Shown: piece after piece, positions 20,013 through 29,650 of the stretch
Numbering within the stretch: position 1 is the first letter of the stretch
How the letters are laid out: each line of letters opens with the position of its first letter
DNA from: Rhodospirillaceae bacterium
Lineage (GTDB): Bacteria; Pseudomonadota; Alphaproteobacteria; JAEULC01
Reading direction: 5' to 3'
NCBI GenBank assembly: GCA_023266845.1
Contig: JAHFPH010000005.1
Coordinates: forward strand, 7,858 to 50,959
DNA: 43,102 bases
Position numbers and translations under genes: made by a program
Notes under the pieces: model-generated
The model's input: only the letters and a program-made list of their open reading frames with translations
What the model was told of the DNA's origin: nothing
Databases searched by the model: none

Positions 20013-21041
20013 ATGGCCAAACCGGCGCAAAGGAACCTGGTCGCGATCCTGCACGCCGCGGTGCCGCCGGATGCGGCCGCGGACGAGCAGGACACGCTGG
20101 TGCAGATCGGCGTGGTCGCGGCGGCGCTGAAGCGCCTGGGCTGGACGCCGGTACAAGTGCCGGTGACGCTGGATCTGGCGGCCATGGCCGCGCGGCTCAA
20201 GAAAATGAACCCGGCGATCGTGTTCAACCTGGTGGAATCCCTCGGCGGCCGGGGCCAGCATCAGCACCTGCCGGCGAGCGTGCTGGACGCGATGGGACTG
20301 CCCTATACCGGCAACGGCACGGTGGCGCTGTTCGAGACCACGAACAAGGCGCTGACCAAGTGCCGCCTGGCCGATGCGGGCATCGCCACCGCGCCGTGGT
20401 TCGAGGCCAGCGAAGCGCCCCCGAAAATCGCCGGCAAGCTGATCGTGAAGCCGGTCTGGGAGGATGCGTCGATCGGCATCGACGCGGGCGCGGTGGTCGG
20501 CGGCGTGGCCGAAGCGCGGCGGCGCATGGCCGAGATGGCGGCGCGCCACGGCGGCGAATGGTTCGCCGAGAGCTTCGTCGACGGGCGTGAGTTCAACATC
20601 GCCATGCTGGAAAGCCCCGAGTTGCCGCCCGACCGGCCGCTGCTGCTGCCGGCGTCCGAGCTGCGCTTCATCGACTTCCCGCCCGGCATGCCGCGCGTCG
20701 CCGACTACGCCTCGAAATGGGACAAGGGCTCGTTCGCCTATATCCACACGCCGTTATGCCTCGATATCGAGGACGAACTCGCGCCCCTGATCGAACGGCT
20801 GGGCGAAATCGCGTTGGAATGCTGGAAGCTGTTCGGATTGCGCGGCTATGCGCGGGTGGATTTCCGCCTGGACCGGAAAAACGAGCCGTTCGTGCTCGAG
20901 GTCAACGCCAATCCCTGCCTGTCGCCCGATTCCGGTTTCGCCGCCATGCTGCGGAAAGCCGGCATGAGCTTCGACCAGGGCATCGATATGATCGTCGAGT
21001 CGCGCCTGCGCCGCGAGGCTGCTGTCCAGCGCGCTTCCTAG
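20013..21041 (+). CDS. D-Ala-D-Ala ligase-like ATP-grasp protein 2
   Basis: IVFNLVESLGGRGQHQHLPASVLDAMGLPYTGNGTVALFETTNKALTKCRLADAGI...ARVDFRLDRKNEPFVLEVNANPCLSPDSGF (intact ExN). Confidence 0.87.
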   Translation: MAKPAQRNLVAILHAAVPPDAAADEQDTLVQIGVVAAALKRLGWTPVQVPVTLDLAAMAARLKKMNPAIVFNLVESLGGRGQHQHLPASVLDAMGLPYTGNGTVALFETTNKALTKCRLADAGIATAPWFEASEAPPKIAGKLIVKPVWEDASIGIDAGAVVGGVAEARRRMAEMAARHGGEWFAESFVDGREFNIAMLESPELPPDRPLLLPASELRFIDFPPGMPRVADYASKWDKGSFAYIHTPLCLDIEDELAPLIERLGEIALECWKLFGLRGYARVDFRLDRKNEPFVLEVNANPCLSPDSGFAAMLRKAGMSFDQGIDMIVESRLRREAAVQRAS

Positions 21042-21949
21042 ACCGCGTCTTTCGGCCAGCGGCGGTGCAGCCATAGCCAGTGCTCGGGCTTGGCCCTGAT
21101 CCAGCCCTCGACCACCTTGTTGACCTCGGTCATCAGCGCCAACACGTCGGCGACCTGATCGCCGCTGCGCGGCACCGACAGCGGCTTGTCGCACACCACG
21201 CGATAGTAGCTGCCCCGGATGCGCTCGACATGCACCGGAACCACCGGGCAGTCGTAACGCAGCGCGAGCTGGGCCAAGGCCGGCGACGTCATGGCGGGGC
21301 GGCCGAAGAACGGCACCGCTATTCCATCGTTCAGCTTCTGGTCGACCAGCAGCACGACATGGCCCTTCGCGCGCATCACCTCGATCAGCCGGCGGGCGCC
21401 GCGCGCGCTTTTGCGGATCAGCTCGGCCCCGCTGACGCTTTGGCGGCGGCGGATATAGGCGTCCAGCGCCAGGTTGTTGGCGTTGCGATAGATCACATGG
21501 ACGCGCAGCCCGCGCATCCGCGCGGCCAGCGTGATCATCTCGAAACTCGCGATATGGGCCGAGAACAGGATGCCCGGGCGATCATCGTCGCGCAGCGCGT
21601 CGAGGTGTTCGGCGTTGACGATCTCGATCCGCGTGTCCTGCTCGCGCACGATCGCGTCGAGCTGCCCGTATTCGCACACCACGCGGGCCAGGTTGTCCCA
21701 CATCGCGGCGACGATGCGTTCGCGCTCGGCGGGCGCGATTCCGGGAAACGCCAGCTCGAGATTGCGCCTGGCGCGGTTGCTGGCCGGCATCCACGGGCCG
21801 ACGGCGCGCGCGAAACGCCCAAATGCGGCCGTGGCGGCGTCGACCGGCAATAGGCGCAGGAATTCCAAAATGCCGATCATCCCCCAGCGCCGCAACGGCT
21901 GCAGCACGTGCTTTAGCCACCATTGACTCAGCGGATCGCGAGGCTTCAT
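21038..21949 (-). CDS. Lysophospholipid/lipid A acyltransferase (LpxL/HtrB family)
   Basis: WWLKHVLQPLRRWGMIGILEFLRLLPVDAATAAFGRFARAVGPWMPASNRARRNLELAFP...; located in a lipid A cluster. Confidence 0.85.
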   Translation of the reverse strand: MKPRDPLSQWWLKHVLQPLRRWGMIGILEFLRLLPVDAATAAFGRFARAVGPWMPASNRARRNLELAFPGIAPAERERIVAAMWDNLARVVCEYGQLDAIVREQDTRIEIVNAEHLDALRDDDRPGILFSAHIASFEMITLAARMRGLRVHVIYRNANNLALDAYIRRRQSVSGAELIRKSARGARRLIEVMRAKGHVVLLVDQKLNDGIAVPFFGRPAMTSPALAQLALRYDCPVVPVHVERIRGSYYRVVCDKPLSVPRSGDQVADVLALMTEVNKVVEGWIRAKPEHWLWLHRRWPKDAV

Positions 21950-22971
21950 CGCTTGCCTTTTGTCGCGCCTTGGGCCGGCAAGGCCCGCGCCAGCACCGCG
22001 CCGGCGAGCTGGGGGTCGTCGAAGAACAGCTCCACCCCCAGCACATGCAGCATGTTGAGCGCGCCGGGTGGCAGGCGCATCGCGTCCTTCGTGGTGGTGA
22101 TCAGCACCGCGTCGCGCTTGGCCGCGTGCTCGACCATGTCCATGATGTCCTCGGGCCGGTATCGATAGTGATCGGGAAAGTCCCTGGTGGCCACGACTTG
22201 CGCCCCCAGCGTGCGCAGCGTGTCGTAGAATTTGCGCGGCCGGCCGATGCCGGCGAAGGCCGCCACGCGCTCGCCCTTGTAGCGGTCGCCGTCCGGCCCC
22301 GGCAGGATGCGCGCGGCCAGCACCGGCAGCCGGTCGCCGATCGTGGCGCGAATCCCCGACACGTCGTCGCCCACCAGCACCACGGCGTCGGCTCGTTTCA
22401 GACCGGCCGATACCGGCTCGCGCAACGGACCCGCCGGCATCACGCGCCGGTTGCCGAAACCCATGCCGCCGTCCACGACCAGAAGCGACAGGGTCTTTTG
22501 CAGCCCATGGTGCTGGAACCCGTCATCCATGACGATGAGCTCGGCGCCGGCGACCGCAGCGGCGCCGGCGCCGGCGGCGCGGTCGCGCGCCACCCAGGTG
22601 GCGGCGCGGGCGGCCAGCAGCAGCGGCTCGTCGCCCACGTCGCCTGATGTGTCGGCGTCGCGGTTCACGCGATGCGGTCCCTTGAGGCGCCCGCCATAAC
22701 CGCGGCTTAGGAAATGCACATCCAGGCCGCGCGCGGCATACCAGCGCTGCACCGCCATCGCCGTGGGCGTTTTGCCTGCGCCGCCCACGACCAAATTGCC
22801 GATGCAGACCACCGGCACTTGCGCGCGATGCGGCTTTGCCATCGCCCTGAGCAGCATGGCGCAGGCCGCATAGGCCGATCCCGCGGGCTGGAGCAGTTTC
22901 CCCAGCGGACTGTCGCGGTTTTGCCAGAAATCAGGCGCGCGCACGCTGACCCGCCGGGTCGTCGGCGCCAT
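21946..22971 (-). CDS. lpxK: Tetraacyldisaccharide 4'-kinase
   Basis: VPVVCIGNLVVGGAGKTPTAMAVQRW (Walker A), SRGYGG, VGDEPLLLA, VMDDGFQHHGL. Confidence 0.93.
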   Translation of the reverse strand: MAPTTRRVSVRAPDFWQNRDSPLGKLLQPAGSAYAACAMLLRAMAKPHRAQVPVVCIGNLVVGGAGKTPTAMAVQRWYAARGLDVHFLSRGYGGRLKGPHRVNRDADTSGDVGDEPLLLAARAATWVARDRAAGAGAAAVAGAELIVMDDGFQHHGLQKTLSLLVVDGGMGFGNRRVMPAGPLREPVSAGLKRADAVVLVGDDVSGIRATIGDRLPVLAARILPGPDGDRYKGERVAAFAGIGRPRKFYDTLRTLGAQVVATRDFPDHYRYRPEDIMDMVEHAAKRDAVLITTTKDAMRLPPGALNMLHVLGVELFFDDPQLAGAVLARALPAQGATKGKR

Positions 22972-24247
22972 TGGCGTGGCGGCGCTGGGCTTGGTCGAGC
23001 CAAGGCGCGATTTCGGCCAACACCGCGGCCAGCACATGCGCGCGCGCTTCGGCAACGCGGCGCCCCGCGGCGGCGGCGGCCTCGCGCCGCGCCGGAGCGT
23101 CGAGCAGCGCGCCGACCTCGCGCGCCAGCGCATCCGCGGACGCGACCGCAAGCAGCGCGCCGGCGGCGATCATGTCCTCAGCCACGATGGAAAAATTATG
23201 CATATGCGGTCCGGCCAGGACGGCGGCTCCCAATGCCGCCGGTTCCAAGGGGTTGTGCCCGCCATGCGGCACCAGCGACCCGCCGATGAAGGCCACGGGA
23301 GCGAGGCGATAGAACAAGCCCAGCTCGCCCATCGTGTCGGCGACGTAGATCCCGGCGCCCGCCGGCTCCTGCCCCGCCGAACGGCGCGCGACCGAAAAGC
23401 CTTGCGCGGCCAGGTCCGCGGCGATGCCGGCCCCGCGATCGGGATGGCGCGGGACGATGATCGTCAGCAGCCCGGGGTGCGTCTTGGCGAGCGCGCGATG
23501 CGCCGCAGCGATCATCGCTTCCTCGCCGGGATGCGTGCTGGCCGCGATCCATGCCTTGCGCCCGGCTATGGCGCGGCGCATCGACGCCAGGGTGGCTTCG
23601 TCCACCGGCAACGGCGCCGCGGCGAATTTCAGATTGCCCAGGGTCAGCGTCTTAGGCGCGCCCAGATCCACCAGCCGGCCGGTCTGCGCCTCGTCCTGGC
23701 CCAGGCACAGGGCGAAACGGCCGAGCAGCGGCCGGATCACGAACGGCACGCGCCGCCAGCGCCGATACGAAGCTTCGGATATACGCGCGTTCACCAGCAC
23801 CAAGGGCGTGCCGGCGTCGCCGATGGCGCCGATCAGATTGGGCCAGAGTTCAGACTCCACCCACAGCGCCAGATCGGGCTTCCAGTGCTTAACGAAGCGC
23901 CGCGCCCAGCCCGCGCGATCCACGGGCACATACTGATGGAAGGCGCGCGGCGGCAATCGCTGACCCAACAGCCGGGCCGAGGTCACGGTGCCGGTCGTAA
24001 CCAGCACGTTGAGGCCCGGCCGTTCTTCCAGCATGCGGTCGATCAGCGCCAGCACCGACACCGCCTCGCCCACCGACGCGCCGTGCACCCAGACGAGCGG
24101 CCCGGATGGCCGCGGGCGCGACGGCAGCCCGAAGCGTTCGTCGAGACGCTCGGGGTCTTCCTTGCCCGCGGCCTGGCGGCGTTGGAGATAGAGGCGGATC
24201 AGCGGCTCGGCCGCGGTCGTCAGCCCGCGATAGAAGGCGAGCGTCAC
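22931..24247 (-). CDS. waaA: 3-deoxy-D-manno-octulosonic acid transferase (GTG start)
   Basis: RFGLPSRPRPSGPLVWVHGASVGEAVSVLALI...WVESELWPNLI...VNARISEASYRRW...GGSLVPHGGHNPLEPAALG. Confidence 0.93.
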   Translation of the reverse strand: MTLAFYRGLTTAAEPLIRLYLQRRQAAGKEDPERLDERFGLPSRPRPSGPLVWVHGASVGEAVSVLALIDRMLEERPGLNVLVTTGTVTSARLLGQRLPPRAFHQYVPVDRAGWARRFVKHWKPDLALWVESELWPNLIGAIGDAGTPLVLVNARISEASYRRWRRVPFVIRPLLGRFALCLGQDEAQTGRLVDLGAPKTLTLGNLKFAAAPLPVDEATLASMRRAIAGRKAWIAASTHPGEEAMIAAAHRALAKTHPGLLTIIVPRHPDRGAGIAADLAAQGFSVARRSAGQEPAGAGIYVADTMGELGLFYRLAPVAFIGGSLVPHGGHNPLEPAALGAAVLAGPHMHNFSIVAEDMIAAGALLAVASADALAREVGALLDAPARREAAAAAGRRVAEARAHVLAAVLAEIAPWLDQAQRRHANGADDPAGQRARA

Positions 24248-24251
24248 GACG

Positions 24252-25031
24252 CTATTCCGCGGCCCGCGCCGAGGCGGGGGTGTCGCTTGCGCGTTCCTCG
24301 GCGTTGAGCGGCGGGCCGGGCTCGATCGCCGCATGCCCGCAGCGCCTGTCGGCCTCGGCCGACAGCGCGCTCAGCTTATCCTCGACTTGCTGGCGCGCGC
24401 GCTCCAGCGCCGCCTCGTCCGCGTCTTCCGCCACGGATATCGGCGCGCCCCACAAAAACACCCCGCGCGAAAACGGCAACGGCACGATCAGCCGGTCCCA
24501 GCTGCCGAGCACGCGCCGGCGCGCGACCGAATAGGTGGCCGGAATCACCGGCACCTGCGCCAGCCGCGCCAGCACCGCCACGCCGTTCTTGGCGCGCATG
24601 CGCGGGCCGGGCGGCGAGTCGGGCGTGATGCCGATCCAGCTTCCCCGGCGCACCGCGCGCACCATGGCGCGCATAGCCGACATGGTGTTGCGGCTGTCGG
24701 ACCCGGAAACGGTTTCGATGCGGAAATGGCTTACGGCCCGCGCGATCAACTGTCCGTCCTGGTGCGCCGAGATCAGCATGTGGATCGGCGCCGTGCGGGT
24801 GCCGTGGGGCGGGTTCCAGGCGAACGGCATCATCAGCAGCCGGTTGTGCCAGAAGCCGAGGATGAAGGGCTTGCCGTCGCGCCACATCGCGCGCGCCTCG
24901 GCGTCGCCCTCCACCCGCCAGCGCCCGGTGACATGGACCAGGCGCAGATACCAGGCGCCCATCCAGCAGAACAGGCGCTGCGCCAGATCGCTTTTCAAAG
25001 CCTGTTTCGAATAATGGTTCAGCGAGCGCAT
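24252..25031 (-). CDS. DUF374 family lysophospholipid acyltransferase
   Basis: FILGFWHNRLLMMPF...LISAHQDGQLIARAVSHFRIETVSGSDSRNTMSAMRAMVRAVRRGSWIGITPDSPPGPRM. Confidence 0.87.
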   Translation of the reverse strand: MRSLNHYSKQALKSDLAQRLFCWMGAWYLRLVHVTGRWRVEGDAEARAMWRDGKPFILGFWHNRLLMMPFAWNPPHGTRTAPIHMLISAHQDGQLIARAVSHFRIETVSGSDSRNTMSAMRAMVRAVRRGSWIGITPDSPPGPRMRAKNGVAVLARLAQVPVIPATYSVARRRVLGSWDRLIVPLPFSRGVFLWGAPISVAEDADEAALERARQQVEDKLSALSAEADRRCGHAAIEPGPPLNAEERASDTPASARAAE

Positions 25032-25044
25032 GGGGTCTTGAAGA

Positions 25045-26850
25045 TCAGGCCGAGGCCACGAACCTGAGCGCGGGGGCGGAATCGTCGGCCGCCTGCAGCG
25101 CGTAGAGCCGCGCGTAGTGCCCGCCGCGCGCCAACAGCTCGGCATGGCTACCGCTTTCCACGATCCGGCCGTCGGCAAGGTAATAGATTCTGTCGGCGTT
25201 GGTGACGGTGGTAAGCCGGTGCGCCACGACCAGCGTGGTGCGGCCCTCCATCAGCGTGGCCAGCGCCTCGCGCACCTGGCGCTCGGCCTCGCCGTCGAGC
25301 GACGAGGTGGCCTCGTCCAGCAGCAGGATTGGCGCGTTCTTCAAGAGAGCGCGCGCGATCATCACGCGCTGGCGTTGGCCGCCCGACAGTTTCACCCCGT
25401 GCTCGCCCACCAGCGTGGCATAGCCCTCGGGCAACCCGGCGACGAAGTCGTGCGCGCCCGCGAGCCTGGCGGCGCGCTCGATATCGGCCATCGGCGCGTC
25501 GGGCCGGCCATAGGCGATGTTGGCGGCGACCGTGTCGTCGAACAGGCTGACCTCTTGGCTGACCAGCGCGATACTGGCGCGCAGCGATTGCAGGCGGATA
25601 TCGCGGATGTCGTGCCCGCCGATCGAAATGCGCCCTTCGTTCACGTCGTAGAAGCGCGGGATCAAATTGACGACCGTGGACTTGCCCGCGCCCGAGGGGC
25701 CGACCAGGGCCACGGTCTTGCCCGCCGGGACCTCGAATGTAATTCCGTCGAGCGCCGCGCGCTCGGCGCTGTAGCGAAAACGCGCCTGTTCGAACTTGAT
25801 CGAGGCGCCGCGCGCGTCGATGTCGATCGCGCTGGGCTTGTCGACGATCTTGGGAGCGCTATCCAGCACCGCGAATACGCGCGCCGCGGCGGCCAGGCCT
25901 TCCTGCAGCGTGGTGTTCAGCTGCGCCAGCTTCTTCATCGGCTCGTAGGCCAGAAGCAGCGCGGTGACGAACGAGAAGAACGCGCCGGCCGTGCGCTGAC
26001 CCGCTATCACCTGATGCCCGCCATAGAGGATCACCACCACGATGGCGAATCCGCCGAGCGTCTCCATGACGGGATGGATGATCGAGCGGGTGCGCGCCGC
26101 GCGCTGCCACAGGCCGAACATGCCTTCGATCGCGGCGCGCGCCCGGCCGGTCTCGTAGCCTTCCATGCCATAGGCCTTGACGTGCCGCGCGCCCTGGAAG
26201 GTCTGACCGAACAGCGTCATGAGCTGAGCGATTTGCACTTGCGTGCGGGTGGACACTTTGCGCATGCGCTTGCCGATCTTGGAAATCGGCAGCACCGCCA
26301 GCGGAAACACCACGAAGGCCACCAGCGCCAGCGACCAGTCCTGGCGGAACATGACGGCCACCAGCATCAGCACGGTAAGGAAATCCTTGCCGATGCTGGT
26401 AAGCGTGGTGGACACCACGCCGCGCAGCATGCCGACGTCGTTGACCAGGCGCGAGACCAGCGTGCCTGAGGGCGTGTCGTGGAGCATCGCCAGATCGGCG
26501 CGGATCAGCCGGCCATAGAGGTCGATCTGCAGGTCCGAGACGATGCGCTGGCCGATGAAGCTCATCAGCATCGCCTGGGCATAGGTCGCCATACCCTTGA
26601 CGAAGAACGTGGTCAGAACCGCCGCCGACACCCAGGCCAGCATGCTGGCGTCGCGGTTGACGAACACGTCGTCGATCACCGGCTCCATCAGCTTCGCCAG
26701 CGCAGCGGTCGCGGCGGCGCCCAAAATCATGCAAACGCCGGCCAGCGCCAGGCGGCGCCAATGCGGGCGCAAATGGTCCCTGACGATCCGGCGCATCAGC
26801 GCGCGGGTGGACTGGTCGAACGCGATCTTGCCGACGGGAGAAGCCTGCAC
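25045..26850 (-). CDS. ABC transporter, MsbA-like lipid flippase (TM-NBD fusion; GTG start assumed)
   Basis: VALVGPSGAGKSTVVNLIPRFYD (Walker A), LSGGQRQRVMIARALLKNAPILLLDEATSSLD. Adjacent to lipid A genes. Confidence 0.87.
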   Translation of the reverse strand: MQASPVGKIAFDQSTRALMRRIVRDHLRPHWRRLALAGVCMILGAAATAALAKLMEPVIDDVFVNRDASMLAWVSAAVLTTFFVKGMATYAQAMLMSFIGQRIVSDLQIDLYGRLIRADLAMLHDTPSGTLVSRLVNDVGMLRGVVSTTLTSIGKDFLTVLMLVAVMFRQDWSLALVAFVVFPLAVLPISKIGKRMRKVSTRTQVQIAQLMTLFGQTFQGARHVKAYGMEGYETGRARAAIEGMFGLWQRAARTRSIIHPVMETLGGFAIVVVILYGGHQVIAGQRTAGAFFSFVTALLLAYEPMKKLAQLNTTLQEGLAAAARVFAVLDSAPKIVDKPSAIDIDARGASIKFEQARFRYSAERAALDGITFEVPAGKTVALVGPSGAGKSTVVNLIPRFYDVNEGRISIGGHDIRDIRLQSLRASIALVSQEVSLFDDTVAANIAYGRPDAPMADIERAARLAGAHDFVAGLPEGYATLVGEHGVKLSGGQRQRVMIARALLKNAPILLLDEATSSLDGEAERQVREALATLMEGRTTLVVAHRLTTVTNADRIYYLADGRIVESGSHAELLARGGHYARLYALQAADDSAPALRFVASA

Positions 26851-26988
26851 CCTGGCCGTCCGCTGCCTAAATGCTGTTCGTGGAAAACCGGCCGGACCAT
26901 AGCACGGGCGCGGGGGGCGCCCCAAGGGGTTACAATCCCGCCCCAAGCCGCTAAGCTACGGCGAAATAGAGGGATTTTGGAGAAACCC

Positions 26989-27297
26989 ATGAAGCTGGAC
27001 GACAAAACCCGCACCGAACTGGAGGCGGCTTCGTTCCGCCGGCTGGTGGAGCATCTGCGCGGGCGCACCGACGTGCAGAACATCGACCTGATGAACCTGG
27101 CCGGGTTCTGCCGCAACTGCCTGTCGAAATGGTATCTGGCCGAGGCGGAACGGCGCGGCGTGAAAATGACCGACCCCGAGGCGCGTCAGATCGTCTACGG
27201 CATGCCGTACGACGAGTGGAAGAAGAAATACGCCAGGGAAGCGACGCCCGAGGCGATGAAGAAGCTGAAAGAAGCGACCAAGGACCACAAGCACTGA
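26989..27297 (+). CDS. DUF1244 domain-containing protein
   Basis: FRRLVEHLRGRTDVQNIDLMNLAGFCRNCLSKWYLAEAERRGVKMTDPEARQIVYGMPYDEWKKKY. Confidence 0.88.
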   Translation: MKLDDKTRTELEAASFRRLVEHLRGRTDVQNIDLMNLAGFCRNCLSKWYLAEAERRGVKMTDPEARQIVYGMPYDEWKKKYAREATPEAMKKLKEATKDHKH

Positions 27298-27417
27298 GAA
27301 CGCCCGCGCCGGCACTCTATCCACGGAACTCAGGGTTTCCACAGGCCCAGCACCTTGCGCCGCGCGCGACGCGGCGGCTAAGGTCGCGCGCGATCCTCGC
27401 ATTCAAAGGAGCGGCAC

Positions 27418-27681
27418 GTGGACGGAACGGCAGGACGGGCGGCGAAAAAAGGCGGTGTTAACCCCGGGCAGCTCAAGGCGCTGGTCGAGCGCATCGAGAA
27501 ACTGGAGGACGAGCGCGGGGCGATTTCCGCCGACATCAAGGAAGTGTACAGCGAGGCCAAGGGCGGCGGGTTCGACACGCGCATCATGCGCCAGGTGGTG
27601 CGCTTGAGGAAAATGGACAAGGCCGACCGCGCCGAGCAGGACGAGCTGTTGGACCTGTATATGGACGCCGTGGGCGGCTAA
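27418..27681 (+). CDS. gapR: GapR family DNA-binding protein (DUF2312; GTG start)
   Basis: NPGQLKALVERIEKLEDERGAISADIKEVYSEAKGGGFDTRIMRQVVRLRKMDKADRAEQDELLDLYMDAV. Confidence 0.88.
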   Translation: MDGTAGRAAKKGGVNPGQLKALVERIEKLEDERGAISADIKEVYSEAKGGGFDTRIMRQVVRLRKMDKADRAEQDELLDLYMDAVGG

Positions 27682-27718
27682 ACTCCGACATCCGACGGTC
27701 GACGATCAAGGGAGCGCC

Positions 27719-29401
27719 ATGCCTGAAAAACACAGCCCCCGCACGGGCGGGCGCATCCTGATCGACGCGCTGGCGCTGAACGGCGCCGACACGATTTTCT
27801 GCGTGCCCGGCGAAAGCTACCTGGCCGCTTTGGACGCGCTCTACGACACGCAGCAGATCCGCACCATCGTCTGCCGCCAGGAAGGGGGCGCGGCGATGAT
27901 GGCCGACGCCTATGGCAAGCTCACGGGCAGGCCCGGCTTGTGCTTCGTGACGCGCGGCCCGGGCGCGGCCAACGCGACGGCGGGGCTGCACATCGCCGCG
28001 CAGGATTCCACGCCCATGATCCTGTTCGTGGGTCAGGTGGAGCGCAACACGCTGGGCCGCGAGGGATTCCAGGAAGTCGACTTCAAGCAAATGTTCGCCG
28101 GCCAGGCCAAGTTCGTGGGCCAGATCACCGATCCCCGGCGCGTGCCCGAATTCGTCAACCGCGCGTTCCAGATCGCCACCTCCGGCCGGCCCGGCCCTGT
28201 CGTGCTGGCGTTGCCCGAGGACATGCTGACCGATACCGCCGAGGTGGCCGACGCGGCGCCGTCGGTGGGCGCGCAAGCCGCGCCTGCACCGCAGCAGATG
28301 CAGGAATTGCTGGCGCTGCTGGAAAAGGCCGAGCGGCCGATCATGGTGGTGGGCGGCGGCGTGTGGGACGCGGATGCGGCCGAGGCGGTGAAGCGCTTCG
28401 CCGCCGTCAACCAGCTGCCGGTGTTCGCCACCTTCCGCCGCCAGGACCTGGTGGACAACACCTGCGACGGCTACGCCGGGTATCTGGGCGTGGCGATGGC
28501 GCCGACCGCCGCCAAGCGCGCGCGCGACTGCGACCTGGTGCTGGCGCTGGGCACGCGGCTGGGCGACGTGGAAACCGACGGCTATCAGATGTTCGACCTG
28601 CCGCGTCCGGCGCAAAAGATCATCCATGTGTTTCCCGACCCCGACGAGATCGGCCGGGTGTGGCAGACGGACCTGGCGATCGTGGCATCGCCGATCGAAG
28701 CCGCCAAGGCGATGGCCGCGCTGCCGCCGGTCAAAAACCCACGCTGGTCGGCCTGGACCAAGGCCGCACGCGCGGACTATGTGGCGGATTCCAAGCTGCA
28801 ATCCACCCCCGGCCCGGTGGACATGGCGGTGATCGTGAAGCACCTGAGCGACACGCTGCCGGACGACGCCATCATCACCAACGGCGCGGGCAACTACGCG
28901 GTGTGGGCGCACCGCTATTACACATTCCGCAAGTTCCGCACGCAATTGGCGCCGACCAGCGGATCGATGGGCTATGGCCTGCCGGCCGCGGTGGCGGCCA
29001 AACTGAAGCATCCCGAACGCACCGTGGTGTGCTTTTCCGGCGACGGATGCCTGATGATGACGGTGCAAGAATTCTCGACCGCCGTGCAGTACGGCGCGCC
29101 GTTCGTGACCATCGTGTTCAACAACGGCATGTACGGATCGATCCGCATGCACCAGGAAAAATTCTATCCCGGCCGTGTGTCCGGCACCGACATCCAAAAC
29201 CCGGATTTCGCGGCCCTGGCGCGCGCTTGCGGCGGGCACGGCGAAACGGTGGAGCGCACCGACCAGTTCGCCGCGGCCTATCGGCGCTCGGTCGCCAGCG
29301 GCAAGCCCGCGATCATCGACCTGAAGGTCGATCCCGAGGCGCTGACCACACGCGCATCGCTGAGCCAGACCCGCGCGGCGGGCCAGCGCGCCAAACACTA
29401 G
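27719..29401 (+). CDS. Thiamine pyrophosphate-dependent enzyme (acetolactate synthase large-subunit-like)
   Basis: DTIFCVPGESYLAALDALYD...CRQEGGAAMMADAYGKLTGRPGLCFVTRGPGAANA...; TPP motif GDGCLMMTVQEFSTAVQYGAPFVTIVFNN. Confidence 0.88.
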   Translation: MPEKHSPRTGGRILIDALALNGADTIFCVPGESYLAALDALYDTQQIRTIVCRQEGGAAMMADAYGKLTGRPGLCFVTRGPGAANATAGLHIAAQDSTPMILFVGQVERNTLGREGFQEVDFKQMFAGQAKFVGQITDPRRVPEFVNRAFQIATSGRPGPVVLALPEDMLTDTAEVADAAPSVGAQAAPAPQQMQELLALLEKAERPIMVVGGGVWDADAAEAVKRFAAVNQLPVFATFRRQDLVDNTCDGYAGYLGVAMAPTAAKRARDCDLVLALGTRLGDVETDGYQMFDLPRPAQKIIHVFPDPDEIGRVWQTDLAIVASPIEAAKAMAALPPVKNPRWSAWTKAARADYVADSKLQSTPGPVDMAVIVKHLSDTLPDDAIITNGAGNYAVWAHRYYTFRKFRTQLAPTSGSMGYGLPAAVAAKLKHPERTVVCFSGDGCLMMTVQEFSTAVQYGAPFVTIVFNNGMYGSIRMHQEKFYPGRVSGTDIQNPDFAALARACGGHGETVERTDQFAAAYRRSVASGKPAIIDLKVDPEALTTRASLSQTRAAGQRAKH

Positions 29402-29650
29402 CCCGGGCATGGCGGCCCGCCGGTCGCTGGAACGCAAGCGCCAAGCCGCTGGACCAGGCCATGCCCGTGGCTTCTTCCTTCCACGCGGCGTTGCAGAGCT
29501 GCAACGAAAGCCGCGAATACCGCGCCGTGCTGTGGTAAAAAAGGCCTGACACTGTACGAACGATGTGCAACGCATTGGTTGACAGATGGGCAGGCGCCTG
29601 TTTCTTGGCATGGACGCAACGATGACGGCGAATGCCGGGAAGAGCGGGCG

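Noticed and set aside
18984-21041. Calling the two ATP-grasp genes ddl (cell-wall D-Ala-D-Ala ligases)
   Set aside because: Tandem, divergent from each other, coupled to kamA and not to mur/fts genes; fold assignment is safe but substrate assignment is not.
29461-29538. 25-codon sORF MPVASSFHAALQSCNESREYRAVLW between the TPP enzyme and the PAS kinase
   Set aside because: No convincing SD or conservation evidence available; could be chance or gene remnant.
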